The notes under the pieces are model-generated. The model saw only the letters and a program-made list of their open reading frames with translations. It was not told the origin of the DNA and ran no database searches. DNA of 64,000 nucleotides from Bacteroidota bacterium (GTDB taxonomy: Bacteria; Bacteroidota; Bacteroidia; Flavobacteriales; BACL11). A program made the translations under genes and the position numbers. The stretch covers positions 77,183 through 141,182 of the forward strand of contig JAOOLD010000002.1 of NCBI GenBank assembly GCA_028408365.1. The letters are read 5' to 3'. Numbering within the stretch: position 1 is the stretch's first letter; the number at the start of each line of letters is the position of its first letter. This document shows, piece after piece, positions 1-9,291 of this stretch.

Positions 1-1
1 T

Positions 2-628
2 CTCAATTTGACAACTCCAATTAACGCAGCAATTATTATGACTACTAATCCTATTTTAGTTATTGTTATTTCATTAATTTATTTAAAAGAGCAAATTACA
101 ATTAAAAAAACCATAGGAGTATTTTTAGGAATTCTTGGGGCAACTATACTTATATTGAAAAATGGCAGTTTAGATTTTAATAATAATTATATGAAGGGAA
201 ATTTATTTATTTTTTTGAATGCAACTAGCTATGCACTTTATTTAGTTTTGGTAAAGCCTTTGATTAAAAAATATAATGCAGTTACGGTAATGATGATAGT
301 TTTTTTATTTGGATCAATTTTTGTAATCCCCTTTGGCTTCAAAGAGCTCATGAGCGTTGAGTGGATGGTTATGCCCAAAATAATAGTTTTGGAAGTATTA
401 TTTGTTTTAATCTTCACAACCTTTTTTGCATACCTTTTAAATTCAAGTGCTTTAAAAAAACTAAATCCAACGACAGTAAGCACTTACATATATTTACAGC
501 CTATTTTGGCTTCAATATTTGCAATCTTATTGCACTCTGATCAAATTGATGCGGTAAAAATAGTTTCAATTACTTTGGTTTTTTTTGGCATATATTTGGT
601 TTCTGTAGACAAACAAAATATTCTTTAA
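2..628 (+). CDS. EamA/DMT-family transporter, 5' truncated by the window edge
   Basis: This is the C-terminal 208 residues of a drug/metabolite transporter superfamily (EamA) membrane protein. The frame stays open to the first base and the leading residues (LNLTTPINAA) look internal to the first EamA repeat, so the TTG at 8 is probably not the start. Several hydrophobic helices are visible, including the segment around AIIMTTNPILVIVIS and a second-repeat block ending near VSITLVFFGIYLVSV. Members export or import small metabolites across the inner membrane. The substrate cannot be read from the sequence. A promoter for the following yicC lies just after the stop. Confidence 0.85.
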   Translation, partial: LNLTTPINAAIIMTTNPILVIVISLIYLKEQITIKKTIGVFLGILGATILILKNGSLDFNNNYMKGNLFIFLNATSYALYLVLVKPLIKKYNAVTVMMIVFLFGSIFVIPFGFKELMSVEWMVMPKIIVLEVLFVLIFTTFFAYLLNSSALKKLNPTTVSTYIYLQPILASIFAILLHSDQIDAVKIVSITLVFFGIYLVSVDKQNIL

Positions 629-636
629 TAAATTTG
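629..636 (+). promoter_or_regulatory. -7 promoter element (TAnnTTTG) for yicC-gmk-nadD
   Basis: TAAATTTG matches the Bacteroidota -7 consensus TAnnTTTG. It lies nine bases before the yicC ATG and directly after the DMT transporter stop, so it would start the four-gene plus-strand operon with a very short leader. I do not see a convincing -33 TTTG partner. Confidence 0.5.
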
Positions 637-645
637 TAAAAAAAA

Positions 646-1536
646 ATGATTTTATCAATGACAGGCTTTGGATCTGGTGAGTTAATCTTAGATAATTCAC
701 ATTTTAATTTTTATATAAAATCATTGAATTCTAAAAATTTAGATATTACATTAAAAATTCCATCAAGCTTAAGAATTTTAGAGTTTGATATTAGAAGATT
801 AATTTCTAAAAAATTAATCAGAGGAAAAGTAGAATTATTGATAACACAAGATTATGATAGTCAAGAACTATATATCCAAAACACTGATTTGTTTAAAAGT
901 GAAGTATCCAAAATTGAAGAGATGAGAAAATCTTTGATTGAAGAAAAAATTATTTCAGAAAACTTTTCTGATAACTTTTGGACAGGATCAGCAAAACATT
1001 TACAAATATTTAATAGAACTCAAAATAACAGCTCAAATTTAAATACAAATAACAAGAAAAAAATACTTCAAAAAGTCAAAGAAATTATTGAAGAGCTTTC
1101 ACAATTTAGACTGAAAGAAGGAAGCGTTTTAGAAAAGGATCTTCTATATAATATAAATTCTATTTACAACAATCTAGAAAGAATAAACAAGAGGGCAACT
1201 AAAAGAAAAAATCAAATTAGGACTAAATTGCAAAATAAAATACTTAGGCTTAAAGAGGTCGAAAAGGACAGATTTGAGCAAGAAATAATCTATTATATAG
1301 AAAAATATGACATCAATGAGGAGCTAGTAAGACTAGACTCACATTTAAACCTATTTCAAAAAAATATAAATTCTAACAAACCAGTAGGTAAAAAATTAGG
1401 TTTTATTTCTCAAGAAATAGGAAGAGAAATTAATACAATTGGCTCAAAGGCAAATGATTTTAATATTCAAAAAATTGTTATATCAATGAAAGAGAATTTA
1501 GAAAAAGTTAAAGAGCAAATCCTAAATGTACTGTAA
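646..1536 (+). CDS. yicC: YicC/YloC family endoribonuclease
   Basis: A 296-residue protein of the YicC family, whose E. coli member is an endoribonuclease implicated in small-RNA turnover. The N-terminus MILSMTGFGSG is the family hallmark. The C-terminal part (about residues 205-296, with EELVRLDSHL, GKKLGFISQEIGREINT and a late KENLEKVKEQ) matches the DUF1732 region. The length is normal for the family. It leads an operon in which its stop overlaps the gmk start (TAATG), the usual yicC-gmk pairing. The ATG at 646 places the conserved N-terminus exactly. Confidence 0.93.
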   Translation: MILSMTGFGSGELILDNSHFNFYIKSLNSKNLDITLKIPSSLRILEFDIRRLISKKLIRGKVELLITQDYDSQELYIQNTDLFKSEVSKIEEMRKSLIEEKIISENFSDNFWTGSAKHLQIFNRTQNNSSNLNTNNKKKILQKVKEIIEELSQFRLKEGSVLEKDLLYNINSIYNNLERINKRATKRKNQIRTKLQNKILRLKEVEKDRFEQEIIYYIEKYDINEELVRLDSHLNLFQKNINSNKPVGKKLGFISQEIGREINTIGSKANDFNIQKIVISMKENLEKVKEQILNVL

Positions 1537-2096
1537 TGTCTAAATTAGTTGTAATTTCAGCTCCCTCGGGGGCAGGTAAGACATCAATTGCCAATTCCCT
1601 AATTAATAGAATTGAAAAATTGTCTTTTTCAATTTCTGCAACTAGCAGATCACCTAGAGCAGATGAAAATGATTCAGTGAATTATTATTTTAAATCAATA
1701 GAAGAATTCAAAAATGATATTAATAAAAATTTATTTATTGAGTGGCAAGAAGTGTACAGTGATAAATTTTATGGAACATATCTTAAAGAGTTAAATAGAA
1801 TATGGAGTTTAAATAAAGTTGTTTTGCTAGATATAGATGTTTTTGGAGGCATTAATATCAAAAACAAATTTAAAAAAAACTGTCTATCAATTTTTATCAT
1901 GCCTCCATCAAAAAATGAATTATTAAATCGATTGAAAAAAAGAGATTCAGAGTCTCAATCACAGCTGCTTGAAAGAGAACAAAAAATGGATTTAGAGTTA
2001 AATCAAAGTTCAAAGTTTGACTGTATAATTAAAAATATAATACTGGAGGAAGCATGCTTGGAAGCTGAAAAAATTATTCGTAATTTTTTAAAATAA
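1536..2096 (+). CDS. gmk: Guanylate kinase
   Basis: Guanylate kinase (186 aa) converts GMP and ATP to GDP and ADP in purine nucleotide synthesis. The P-loop SAPSGAGKTS lies at residues 8-17. The GMP-binding segment TSRSPRADE follows at about 36-44, then FIEWQEVYSDKFYGT, where the YG motif contacts GMP. The lid/arginine region RLKKRDSES is near residue 130. The ATG overlaps the yicC stop by one base, and nadD starts one base after this stop, so translation is probably coupled across all three genes. Confidence 0.96.
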   Translation: MSKLVVISAPSGAGKTSIANSLINRIEKLSFSISATSRSPRADENDSVNYYFKSIEEFKNDINKNLFIEWQEVYSDKFYGTYLKELNRIWSLNKVVLLDIDVFGGINIKNKFKKNCLSIFIMPPSKNELLNRLKKRDSESQSQLLEREQKMDLELNQSSKFDCIIKNIILEEACLEAEKIIRNFLK

Positions 2097-2097
2097 C

Positions 2098-2670
2098 ATG
2101 AAACAAATTGGCTTATTTTTTGGAACATTTAATCCCTTTCATGTAGGTCACAAAATAATAGCTAATTATTTTTATCATCACTCTAGATTAGAAGAAGTAT
2201 GGTTTGTTGTTTCACCTGAGAGTCCTTTTAAAAAAAACAAAAAGATATTAGACAAGATTCACCGATTAAATATAATTAGGGAAGAAATACTAGATGTAAA
2301 ATATCTCAAAGCGACGGACATAGAGTTTGATATTATTCAACCATCATATACAATTGATACAATGGTAAAGTTATCTGAAAAATACAATCACAATTTTTCA
2401 ATAATTATGGGGGTAGATAATTTAACACATATTCATAAATGGAAAAATTATGAGGAACTATTAAACACCTATCATTTTTATGTATACCCAAGACCAGGCT
2501 TTGAATTCAATGATTCTTACAGTAATGTAACATATATGAAAGAAGCTCCAATAATACAAATTTCTGCCTCATCAATCAGAAGTTATATTAAGCAAGGAAT
2601 TGATGCGTCATTTTTGGTACCACATAAAGCCTGGAATTATATTGAAAAAATGAATTTTTATAAAAAATGA
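2098..2670 (+). CDS. nadD: Nicotinate-nucleotide adenylyltransferase
   Basis: NadD (190 aa) adenylates nicotinate mononucleotide to deamido-NAD in NAD synthesis. The nucleotidyltransferase motif GTFNPFHVGH sits at residues 9-18, with the catalytic HxGH form. The second nucleotide-binding motif ISASSIRSYI lies near the C-terminus, at about residues 155-164. The length fits bacterial NadD. It is third in the yicC-gmk-nadD operon and overlaps the next gene by ATGA, an arrangement common in Flavobacteriia. Confidence 0.94.
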   Translation: MKQIGLFFGTFNPFHVGHKIIANYFYHHSRLEEVWFVVSPESPFKKNKKILDKIHRLNIIREEILDVKYLKATDIEFDIIQPSYTIDTMVKLSEKYNHNFSIIMGVDNLTHIHKWKNYEELLNTYHFYVYPRPGFEFNDSYSNVTYMKEAPIIQISASSIRSYIKQGIDASFLVPHKAWNYIEKMNFYKK

Positions 2671-3041
2671 AGCTAATATTATTAACAATTGTTTTTTTTG
2701 TGACTTCTTGTTCTAATATTGATAATAATAGTTATTTATCATCTCAAAATGATATAAATGATAAGAAGAAAGTTCAAACAAAAAAATATGTAGGTTGGTG
2801 GATCTTTGGAGAAAATATGCATCTTTTTAAAGATTCTAAAAATCTAGAAGAATACGAATTATTTTTTCTCAATGAAACAAGTGAAGAAATTACTAAATTT
2901 TACTTGGAACTTGCAGAGCAAGAGTTTTTACCAATTGATATAAATATTGATGGTTGTTTGCATACGAATGAAAATAATCAAAAAACTTTAGAGGTTTCAG
3001 ATTTTTACATCACATTTATTCAAGGATGTGACGAGCAATAA
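2667..3041 (+). CDS. Small putative lipoprotein, unknown function
   Basis: A 124-residue exported protein that I do not recognise. The first 15 residues form a lipoprotein signal ending in VTSCSN, so Cys15 is the probable lipidated residue. The mature part is acidic, with a central YVGWWIFGENMHLF segment and two further cysteines near the C-terminus (DGCLH and QGCDEQ) that could form a disulfide. Its start overlaps the nadD stop (ATGA), so it is probably co-translated. The operon partners give no clue to its function. Confidence 0.7.
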   Translation: MKLILLTIVFFVTSCSNIDNNSYLSSQNDINDKKKVQTKKYVGWWIFGENMHLFKDSKNLEEYELFFLNETSEEITKFYLELAEQEFLPIDINIDGCLHTNENNQKTLEVSDFYITFIQGCDEQ

Positions 3042-3049
3042 ATGTTTAG

Positions 3050-4036
3050 CTAGTCATTATAAATTACATGCATAACAGTTTGACCAATTGCCTTTAGTGT
3101 TTTTTTACTGATATTATTTAAGTCATCACCGTGAGTATGCCAATGTTTGTTAAATTTATTTTTTGATGATGGGTCAAATTCAATAATATCAATTGTAGGT
3201 ATAGAAGTAATATTATTTACATAGTAATGATCATCTAAAAATTGGGCCCCTCTTTCAAAAACAAAAAACTCACCATATCCTATGTCATGTCCTATATTCC
3301 AAACTTTTTGTAAAATATTATCTGCATAGAATTTTGAAAAATCTTCCTCATAAAATTTAGCATTTGGACCACCAACCATATCTAAAAGAATGCCATATTT
3401 TGCGAAATAATTTTTTCTGTGTTTGTTTTTAGACCAATATTGAGATCCTAAACACCACGAATCTTGCATTGTGGGAAATTTACTATTTTCTGGCTGCCCA
3501 TAGTCTTCACCATCAAAAAGAATAATATCGACACCTACTTTTGGTTTTTTAATTTTAATATTTCTTGCTATTTCAATTAACATTCCAACTCCGCTACCAC
3601 CGTCATTTGCCCCAAGAATTGGTTTATTTTTTCTGACGCTATCATGATCGGCAATATGTCTTGTGTCCCAATGTGCCATAAGCAAGATGCGATTGTTTTT
3701 TTGGGGATGAAAAGAGGCGATTATATTTTTTATTTGGTGTCTTTTATTATCATAAGTAATAACATTAGCTTCTTGGACAATCAAAGTATCAGCAATTTTA
3801 GACAGTTTTTTTATTAGCCATCTAGAACAATTTTTCGCACCCTCACTACTCAAGTATCTAGGGCCAAATTCAACTTGTTTTTGAATATAACTATAGCATG
3901 AGTCTGCGTTAAATTCAGGAACATGTATTGTGTTATCTAATTCGGAAGCTACGTTTTTTCTAATATTAGTGTTTTGCGTGCACGATGATAAAATAAAAAA
4001 AATGCAAAGAAAATTTTGTATTAATAATTTACTCAT
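3050..4036 (-). CDS. M28-family metallopeptidase / glutaminyl-cyclase-like lipoprotein
   Basis: A 328-residue exported zinc enzyme of the M28 family, close to bacterial glutaminyl-peptide cyclotransferases. A lipoprotein signal ends in ILSSCTQ. Metal-site motifs appear in order: LMAHWDTRH (His/Asp, about residue 120), ILGANDGGSG (Asp), LFDGEDYG (catalytic and metal Glu) and ILLDMVGG, with a late GDDLNNI loop. It probably acts in the periplasm or on the outer membrane, trimming peptides or cyclising N-terminal glutamine; sequence alone does not separate these. It overlaps the cysS stop by eight bases and is last in the SDR-cysS operon. Confidence 0.85.
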   Translation of the reverse strand: MSKLLIQNFLCIFFILSSCTQNTNIRKNVASELDNTIHVPEFNADSCYSYIQKQVEFGPRYLSSEGAKNCSRWLIKKLSKIADTLIVQEANVITYDNKRHQIKNIIASFHPQKNNRILLMAHWDTRHIADHDSVRKNKPILGANDGGSGVGMLIEIARNIKIKKPKVGVDIILFDGEDYGQPENSKFPTMQDSWCLGSQYWSKNKHRKNYFAKYGILLDMVGGPNAKFYEEDFSKFYADNILQKVWNIGHDIGYGEFFVFERGAQFLDDHYYVNNITSIPTIDIIEFDPSSKNKFNKHWHTHGDDLNNISKKTLKAIGQTVMHVIYND

Positions 4037-5504
4037 TTAATTCCCAATTAGTCCCTTCTTTTGTATCTTTAATTTGAATATTTATTTCAAATAATTTATC
4101 TCTAATTATATCAGCTGTTTCCCAATCTTTATTCTTTTTAGAATTATCTCTTAAATCTATAATTAGCTTCATAAGCTCTTTACTCAAATCATTATTGATA
4201 TTCTCAACTATTTTTTTAATGCCCAATAACTCAAATAAAAAAATATCAAATATTTTTTTTACAAGTTCTTTTTGTAAAAAGGTCATTGTTATTTTTTCTT
4301 TTATTGAGGTATTTATAATTTTTGATAATTCAAATAAATTAGCAATTACAATTGGCGTATTAAAGTCATCATTCAATGCTGAGTAACAATTAGTTTTAAT
4401 TTTTTCTAAATCATCGTTAACAAATCCTTTTTTTTCACAGTTAATATTTTCAATATTTTCATACGATTTTAATAATTTATTGAGACCTTTTTCGCAAGAA
4501 ACTAATGCATCATTAGAAAAGTCAATAGTCCCTCTATAGTGAGCTTGTAAGATTAAAAATCTAATTACCATTGGGTGGTATGCCTTATCAAGTTTTGCAT
4601 GAGAACCATTAAAAAACTCATTCAAGTTTATAAAATTTCCTAACGATTTCCCCATTTTCTGACCATCAATTGTTATCATATTATTATGTATCCAGTAGTT
4701 GGCTGGAGGACATAAATCTGCAGCGTAACTTTGGCATATTTCTGCTTCGTGGTGGGGAAAAATTAAGTCAAGACCACCACCATGAATATCAAAATTTTCA
4801 CCCAAGTACTTTTTGCTCATTGCTGAACATTCAATGTGCCATCCTGGAAAGCCAACGCCCCATGGTGAATTCCATTTCATTATATGACGATTTGAAGCTT
4901 TTTTCCAAAGTGCAAAATCTGCAGCATGTTTTTTTTCTGACTGAGATTCTAATTCTCTTGTCCCCTCAATATTATCTTCAATCTTTCTGCCTGATAAAAC
5001 TCCATAATTGTATGTCTCGCTGTATTTTTTAACATCCATGTAAACTGAACCGTTTTTAACATAAGCAAACCCATTTTTAATAATTTTTTCAATCATCTCT
5101 ATTTGTTCAATTATGTGACCTGTTGCCCGAGGCTCAATCGAAGGAGATAGGCAATTTAGTTTTTTTAAGCATTCGTGATATTTTTCTGTATAAAATTGGG
5201 CTACCTCCATAGGTTCAAGCATTTCACTTTTTGCTTTTTTTTCAATCTTGTCAATACCATCATCAGAATCATTTTCTAAATGACCAACATCAGTAATGTT
5301 TCTAACATACCTAGTTTTGTGTCCAAGATGTGTAAAATATCTAAAAATAACATCAAATACAATTGCTGGTCTGGCATGGCCAAGATGAGGTTCTCCATAA
5401 ACTGTTGGGCCACATACATACATACCAATACAATTTTTATTAACTGGATTAAAAATATCTTTTGTTTTTGTGAGTGTATTATAAATTTTCAGTTGTTCTT
5501 TCAA
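4029..5504 (-). CDS. cysS: Cysteinyl-tRNA synthetase
   Basis: CysRS (491 aa) charges tRNA-Cys. The N-terminal [10 protein letters not shown] carries a zinc Cys. It is followed by [10 protein letters not shown] (the HIGH motif), [10 protein letters not shown] and [11 protein letters not shown] (remaining zinc ligands), and KMGKSLGNF, a KMGKS variant of KMSKS. The C-terminal helical DALR-like domain covers about residues 350-491. The start is TTG, overlapping the upstream SDR stop as TTGA; no ATG is closer to the conserved KIYNTLT beginning. The length is typical. Confidence 0.95.
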   Translation of the reverse strand: MKEQLKIYNTLTKTKDIFNPVNKNCIGMYVCGPTVYGEPHLGHARPAIVFDVIFRYFTHLGHKTRYVRNITDVGHLENDSDDGIDKIEKKAKSEMLEPMEVAQFYTEKYHECLKKLNCLSPSIEPRATGHIIEQIEMIEKIIKNGFAYVKNGSVYMDVKKYSETYNYGVLSGRKIEDNIEGTRELESQSEKKHAADFALWKKASNRHIMKWNSPWGVGFPGWHIECSAMSKKYLGENFDIHGGGLDLIFPHHEAEICQSYAADLCPPANYWIHNNMITIDGQKMGKSLGNFINLNEFFNGSHAKLDKAYHPMVIRFLILQAHYRGTIDFSNDALVSCEKGLNKLLKSYENIENINCEKKGFVNDDLEKIKTNCYSALNDDFNTPIVIANLFELSKIINTSIKEKITMTFLQKELVKKIFDIFLFELLGIKKIVENINNDLSKELMKLIIDLRDNSKKNKDWETADIIRDKLFEINIQIKDTKEGTNWELNE

Positions 5505-6442
5505 TTCGATAAATTTTTAAACATTTCAGAAGTTAGTTTTTCTAGACTAAATTTTGCTTTCCATCCCCAATCAACTTTTGCTTCTTGATCGTCTATGCTA
5601 TCTGGCCAAGAGTCTGCAATTTTTTGTCTATAATCAGGTTTAAATTTAACATTAAAATTAGGGAAATAAATTTTTATTTGCTTTTCTAATTCTTTAGGCG
5701 TAAAACTTACTGCTGAAATATTATAAGAAGTCCTAATTTTAATATTTTCTTTTTTAGTTGTCATTATCTTCAAAATAGCTTCAATTGCATCATCCATGTA
5801 CATCATTGGTAATATAGTCTCTTTAGACAAGAAGCATGTGTAATCATTGTTTTTTAAAGCATAATAAAAGATTTCTACTGCATAATCAGTAGTCCCTCCA
5901 CCAGCCAAGGATCTCCAGCCAATTAGACCTGGCAATCTGAGGCTTCGAACATCAACATCAAATTTATCATAGTAATATTTGCAAAGTTTTTCTCCAGCCA
6001 ATTTTGTTATTCCATAAATGGAGCTCGGATTTAAAATAGTGTTTTGTGGTGTATTTAATTTTGGACTATCAGGTCCAAAAACAGCAATTGAGGATGGCCA
6101 AAAAACTTTTTTTATAATTTTCTTTCTAGCAAGCTCCAACACGTTTATGAGCGAATTCATATTTAATTCCCATGATATCAGTACATTTTTTTCTGCAAGT
6201 GCAGATAAAGAGGCAGCCAATAAATATATTTCAGAAATATTTTCTTCTTTTACTTTTCTAGTCAATATTTTATTATCAAGAACATCTAGTTTTATAAAGT
6301 TTTTATGTTGATTTTTTTCTTTAGGAGGATTAAGATCAGAACAAATAATATTTTCAGCGCCGTAAATTCTCTCTAAACTAAGGCAAAGGTCAGTGCCTAT
6401 TTGTCCAGAAGAACCTATAACTAAAATTTTATTATTTTTCAT
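5501..6442 (-). CDS. NAD-dependent epimerase/dehydratase, L-threonine 3-dehydrogenase-like
   Basis: An extended short-chain dehydrogenase of 313 residues. The NAD-binding GSSGQIGTD motif is at residues 9-17 and the catalytic YGITK tetrad motif is at about 143-147. The LPGLIGW and GGGTTDYAVE stretch is characteristic of SDR-type L-threonine 3-dehydrogenases, which oxidise threonine to 2-amino-3-ketobutyrate for glycine production. It heads a three-gene minus-strand operon with cysS and the M28 peptidase. The ATG at 6442 lies seven bases downstream of a TAnnTTTG element. The specific substrate is inferred from family motifs. Confidence 0.85.
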   Translation of the reverse strand: MKNNKILVIGSSGQIGTDLCLSLERIYGAENIICSDLNPPKEKNQHKNFIKLDVLDNKILTRKVKEENISEIYLLAASLSALAEKNVLISWELNMNSLINVLELARKKIIKKVFWPSSIAVFGPDSPKLNTPQNTILNPSSIYGITKLAGEKLCKYYYDKFDVDVRSLRLPGLIGWRSLAGGGTTDYAVEIFYYALKNNDYTCFLSKETILPMMYMDDAIEAILKIMTTKKENIKIRTSYNISAVSFTPKELEKQIKIYFPNFNVKFKPDYRQKIADSWPDSIDDQEAKVDWGWKAKFSLEKLTSEMFKNLSN

Positions 6443-6449
6443 AGTTTTA

Positions 6450-6457
6450 CAAATATA
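6450..6457 (-). promoter_or_regulatory. -7 promoter element (TATATTTG) for the SDR-cysS-M28 operon
   Basis: On the minus strand TATATTTG fits TAnnTTTG and ends seven bases before the ATG of the SDR gene, implying a leader of only a few bases. It lies in the 40-base gap between this operon and the divergent trhO gene. Confidence 0.55.
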
Positions 6458-6482
6458 GTACTATAATAAAATTAATATCAAT

Positions 6483-7514
6483 TTGGACCCAAACGGAAAT
6501 AAGTATTTATTATTTAATAAGCTCAGCCCTCAAGATGCTAAGAAAAAATTAGCAAGTGAAACATTTAAAAGAACAACTTTATCTTTTTACAAGTATGTTA
6601 AATTAAACGATATATCTCATTATAGAGACTATCTTTACAAAAAATGGGATAAATTAAAAATTCTTGGTCGTGTATATATTGCCACTGAGGGAATTAATGC
6701 TCAGATTAGTATTCCGAATCATAATATTGAAAAATTCAAAGAGCAACTTTATGATGACAGATGCTTAAAAAATATTTCTTTAAAAGAAGCAATTGAAGAA
6801 AAAGAATCTTCATTTTTTAAGTTGATAATTAAAATTAAAAAAAGAATAGTTGCTGATGGATTAACTGAAGTTGATTTTGACTCAAGCAATGTTGGAAATC
6901 ATTTAAATGCAGATCAATGGAATGATGCTATTGATAAAGGGGCTGTGATTGTTGATATGAGAAATCATTACGAAAGTGAAATAGGACATTTTAAAAATGC
7001 AATTCTTCCTCAATCAGAAACTTTTAAACAAGAACTGCCAATGGTAAAAGAATTGTTATCTGAGAATAAAAATGATAAAATTTTACTTTATTGCACCGGA
7101 GGAATTAGATGTGAAAAAGCTTCTGCTTACTTAAAACATAGTGGATTCATAGATGTTAATCAATTACACGGAGGCATAATAGATTATAAAAAACAGTTAA
7201 TGGATAATCCAAAGCTTGAGAATAAATTTATTGGTAAAAATTTTGTATTTGATGAAAGATTATCTGAAAAAATCTCTGAAGAAGTTATAAGTTTTTGTCA
7301 TCAGTGCGGAAGTAAATGTGACACGCATATAAATTGTAAAAATATGAGTTGTAACCTTTTATTTATTCAATGTAAAAAATGTAAAGAAAAGTTTAGTTCC
7401 TGTTGTTCAACTGAGTGTAAGAAGATTATAGATCTGCCAGAAAATGAGCAAAAAAATCTCAGGCAAGGATTAATAAATAAAAAGAGATTTAATTCTCACA
7501 GACTCATAAACTAA
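6483..7514 (+). CDS. trhO: tRNA uridine(34) hydroxylase, rhodanese family (TrhO/UPF0176)
   Basis: TrhO (343 aa) hydroxylates U34 of tRNAs as the first step to 5-oxyacetyl or methoxy uridine. An acylphosphatase-like N-terminal domain (LTLSFYK-type region, then GRVYIATEGINAQ) precedes a rhodanese domain whose active-site loop LLYCTGGIRC holds the catalytic Cys near residue 200. A cysteine-rich tail (FCHQCGSKC, CKKCKEKF) is typical of the longer members. The frame is open for only about 24 bases upstream and has no ATG there, so TTG at 6483 is the best start. The 3' end overlaps aspS by 11 bases. Confidence 0.92.
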   Translation: MDPNGNKYLLFNKLSPQDAKKKLASETFKRTTLSFYKYVKLNDISHYRDYLYKKWDKLKILGRVYIATEGINAQISIPNHNIEKFKEQLYDDRCLKNISLKEAIEEKESSFFKLIIKIKKRIVADGLTEVDFDSSNVGNHLNADQWNDAIDKGAVIVDMRNHYESEIGHFKNAILPQSETFKQELPMVKELLSENKNDKILLYCTGGIRCEKASAYLKHSGFIDVNQLHGGIIDYKKQLMDNPKLENKFIGKNFVFDERLSEKISEEVISFCHQCGSKCDTHINCKNMSCNLLFIQCKKCKEKFSSCCSTECKKIIDLPENEQKNLRQGLINKKRFNSHRLIN

Positions 7515-9246
7515 TATCCAAATTCAAATCTTCAAGGATGTTTTTATCAATTATTGACGGAGATTCAATCATAATATCTTTTCCGCTGTTGTTCTTCGGA
7601 AATGCAATGTAATCTCTAATACTTTCATCACCGTTTATTACAGCGCATAATCTATCAAGTCCAAATGCAATTCCACCGTGAGGGGGAGCACCATATTCAA
7701 ACGCATTCATTAAAAAACCAAATTGTTCTGATGCTTCTTTTTCAGTGAATCCAAGAAAAGAAAAAATTTGGTTCTGAAGTTCTTTATTATGTATTCTTAT
7801 ACTTCCACCTCCGATTTCACTACCATTTAGTACAAGATCGTATGCGTTAGCTTTCACTTGTAGAGGATTTGAGCTTAATTTTTTAATGTCATCTTCTTTG
7901 GGTGCTGTAAATGGATGATGCATAGCAGAGTATCTTTTATTTTCATCGTCCCACTCAAATAATGGAAAGTCAATAACCCAAAGTGGCACAAACTTATTTT
8001 TATTAATTAAGTCTAAACTTTTGGCTAAAAAAATCCTTAATTTACCTAAGACACTTAGTATATTTTCTCTTTTTCCTGACATGAAAAAAGCTATGTCACC
8101 TTTATTAAGGTTTAAGTCAGAAGCAAGAGAACACTTGTCTTTTTCAGATAAAAATTTATCTACTGTTGACTTTATAACACCATCTTCATTAATTTTAATG
8201 TTAAATAGTTTGTCACCCCCAACTTCTTGTTGCTTTATATAATTACTAAAATTATCTATTTGTTTTCTTGAAATCGATGATCCTGATTCAATTTTGATTC
8301 CGGCAGTAAATTCATATTTGAAAAAATCAAAAAATTTTGTATCTACAATAGTTTCAGATAAATTGATAATCTCTAAATCGTATCTTAAATCAGGCTTATC
8401 TGTTCCATATTTTGAAATTGATTCTTCATAGGTAATTTGTTTAAAATCTTTAACGTTTATATTTTTAATTTTAAAAATTAAATCTTTGATTAGTCCTTCA
8501 AAAGTTTCTAAAACTTGATTTTGATTAACAAAGGACATTTCGCAATCAATTTGAGTAAATTCAGGCTGCCTATCTGCTCTTAGATCTTCATCTCTAAAGC
8601 ACTTGACTATTTGATAATATTTATCGATTCCAGCAACCATTAAAAGTTGTTTAAAAGTTTGTGGTGATTGAGGTAGAGCATAAAATTTACCTGAGTTCAT
8701 TCTAGAGGGGACAATGAAATCTCTCGCCCCCTCAGGAGTTGATTTAATTAAATATGGTGTTTCTACGTCTATAAATCCTATGCTGTTCAAGTAGCTTCTA
8801 GCCTCTGAACTGATTTTGTGTCTTAAAATTAAGTTTTCCCTGATTTTATTTCTTCTAATATCTAAGTATCTATATTTCATTCTTAGCTCCTCTCCACCAT
8901 CAGTTTTATCTTCAATTGTAAAAGGTGGTGTTTTTGAGGGGTTTAGAATATTGAGCTCATCAACTAAAACCTCAATCTCTCCAGTTTTTATGTTTTTGTT
9001 TTTACTTTCTCTTTCCACAACTTTTCCAACAATTTTAAGTACATATTCTCTTCCAAGACTTTGCGCTTTATCAAAAAGTTGGATATTATCTTGTTCAAAT
9101 TTTAGTTGAGTAATCCCATACCTATCTCTGAGATCTATGAACAATACGTTACCAAGATTTCTTGATTTTTGAACCCATCCGCTTAAAATCACAGTGGTTC
9201 CAACTTTTTCAAGATTTAATTCTCCACAATTAAAGTTTCTAAACAC
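7504..9246 (-). CDS. aspS: Aspartyl-tRNA synthetase
   Basis: AspRS (580 aa from the chosen GTG) charges tRNA-Asp. The N-terminal OB-fold region contains FRNFNCGEL, GWVQKSRNLG and DLRDRYGITQL. Class II motif 2 reads FRDEDLRADRQPEFTQID, and motif 3 is the late GIAFGLDRL. The insertion domain lies in between. The open frame continues upstream to 9426 but there it runs antisense through tadA, and a promoter-like TAnnTTTG lies at 9258-9265. GTG at 9246 puts the family's usual N-terminus at residue 1. Confidence 0.95.
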   Translation of the reverse strand: MFRNFNCGELNLEKVGTTVILSGWVQKSRNLGNVLFIDLRDRYGITQLKFEQDNIQLFDKAQSLGREYVLKIVGKVVERESKNKNIKTGEIEVLVDELNILNPSKTPPFTIEDKTDGGEELRMKYRYLDIRRNKIRENLILRHKISSEARSYLNSIGFIDVETPYLIKSTPEGARDFIVPSRMNSGKFYALPQSPQTFKQLLMVAGIDKYYQIVKCFRDEDLRADRQPEFTQIDCEMSFVNQNQVLETFEGLIKDLIFKIKNINVKDFKQITYEESISKYGTDKPDLRYDLEIINLSETIVDTKFFDFFKYEFTAGIKIESGSSISRKQIDNFSNYIKQQEVGGDKLFNIKINEDGVIKSTVDKFLSEKDKCSLASDLNLNKGDIAFFMSGKRENILSVLGKLRIFLAKSLDLINKNKFVPLWVIDFPLFEWDDENKRYSAMHHPFTAPKEDDIKKLSSNPLQVKANAYDLVLNGSEIGGGSIRIHNKELQNQIFSFLGFTEKEASEQFGFLMNAFEYGAPPHGGIAFGLDRLCAVINGDESIRDYIAFPKNNSGKDIMIESPSIIDKNILEDLNLDISL

Positions 9247-9257
9247 TTTTTTTTTAA

Positions 9258-9265
9258 CAAACTTA
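9258..9265 (-). promoter_or_regulatory. -7 promoter element (TAAGTTTG) for aspS
   Basis: TAAGTTTG on the minus strand lies 11 bases before the aspS GTG. It falls inside the 5' extension of the open frame, which argues that the extension is not translated and supports the GTG start. Confidence 0.45.
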
Positions 9266-9279
9266 ATAAAATCATAGCG

Positions 9280-9287
9280 TATATTTG
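9280..9287 (+). promoter_or_regulatory. -7 promoter element (TATATTTG), leaderless geometry, for tadA
   Basis: TATATTTG is followed by four bases (TAAA) and then the tadA ATG. With the usual Bacteroidota spacing from -7 to the transcription start, the mRNA would begin at or next to the ATG. Confidence 0.6.
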
Positions 9288-9291
9288 TAAA

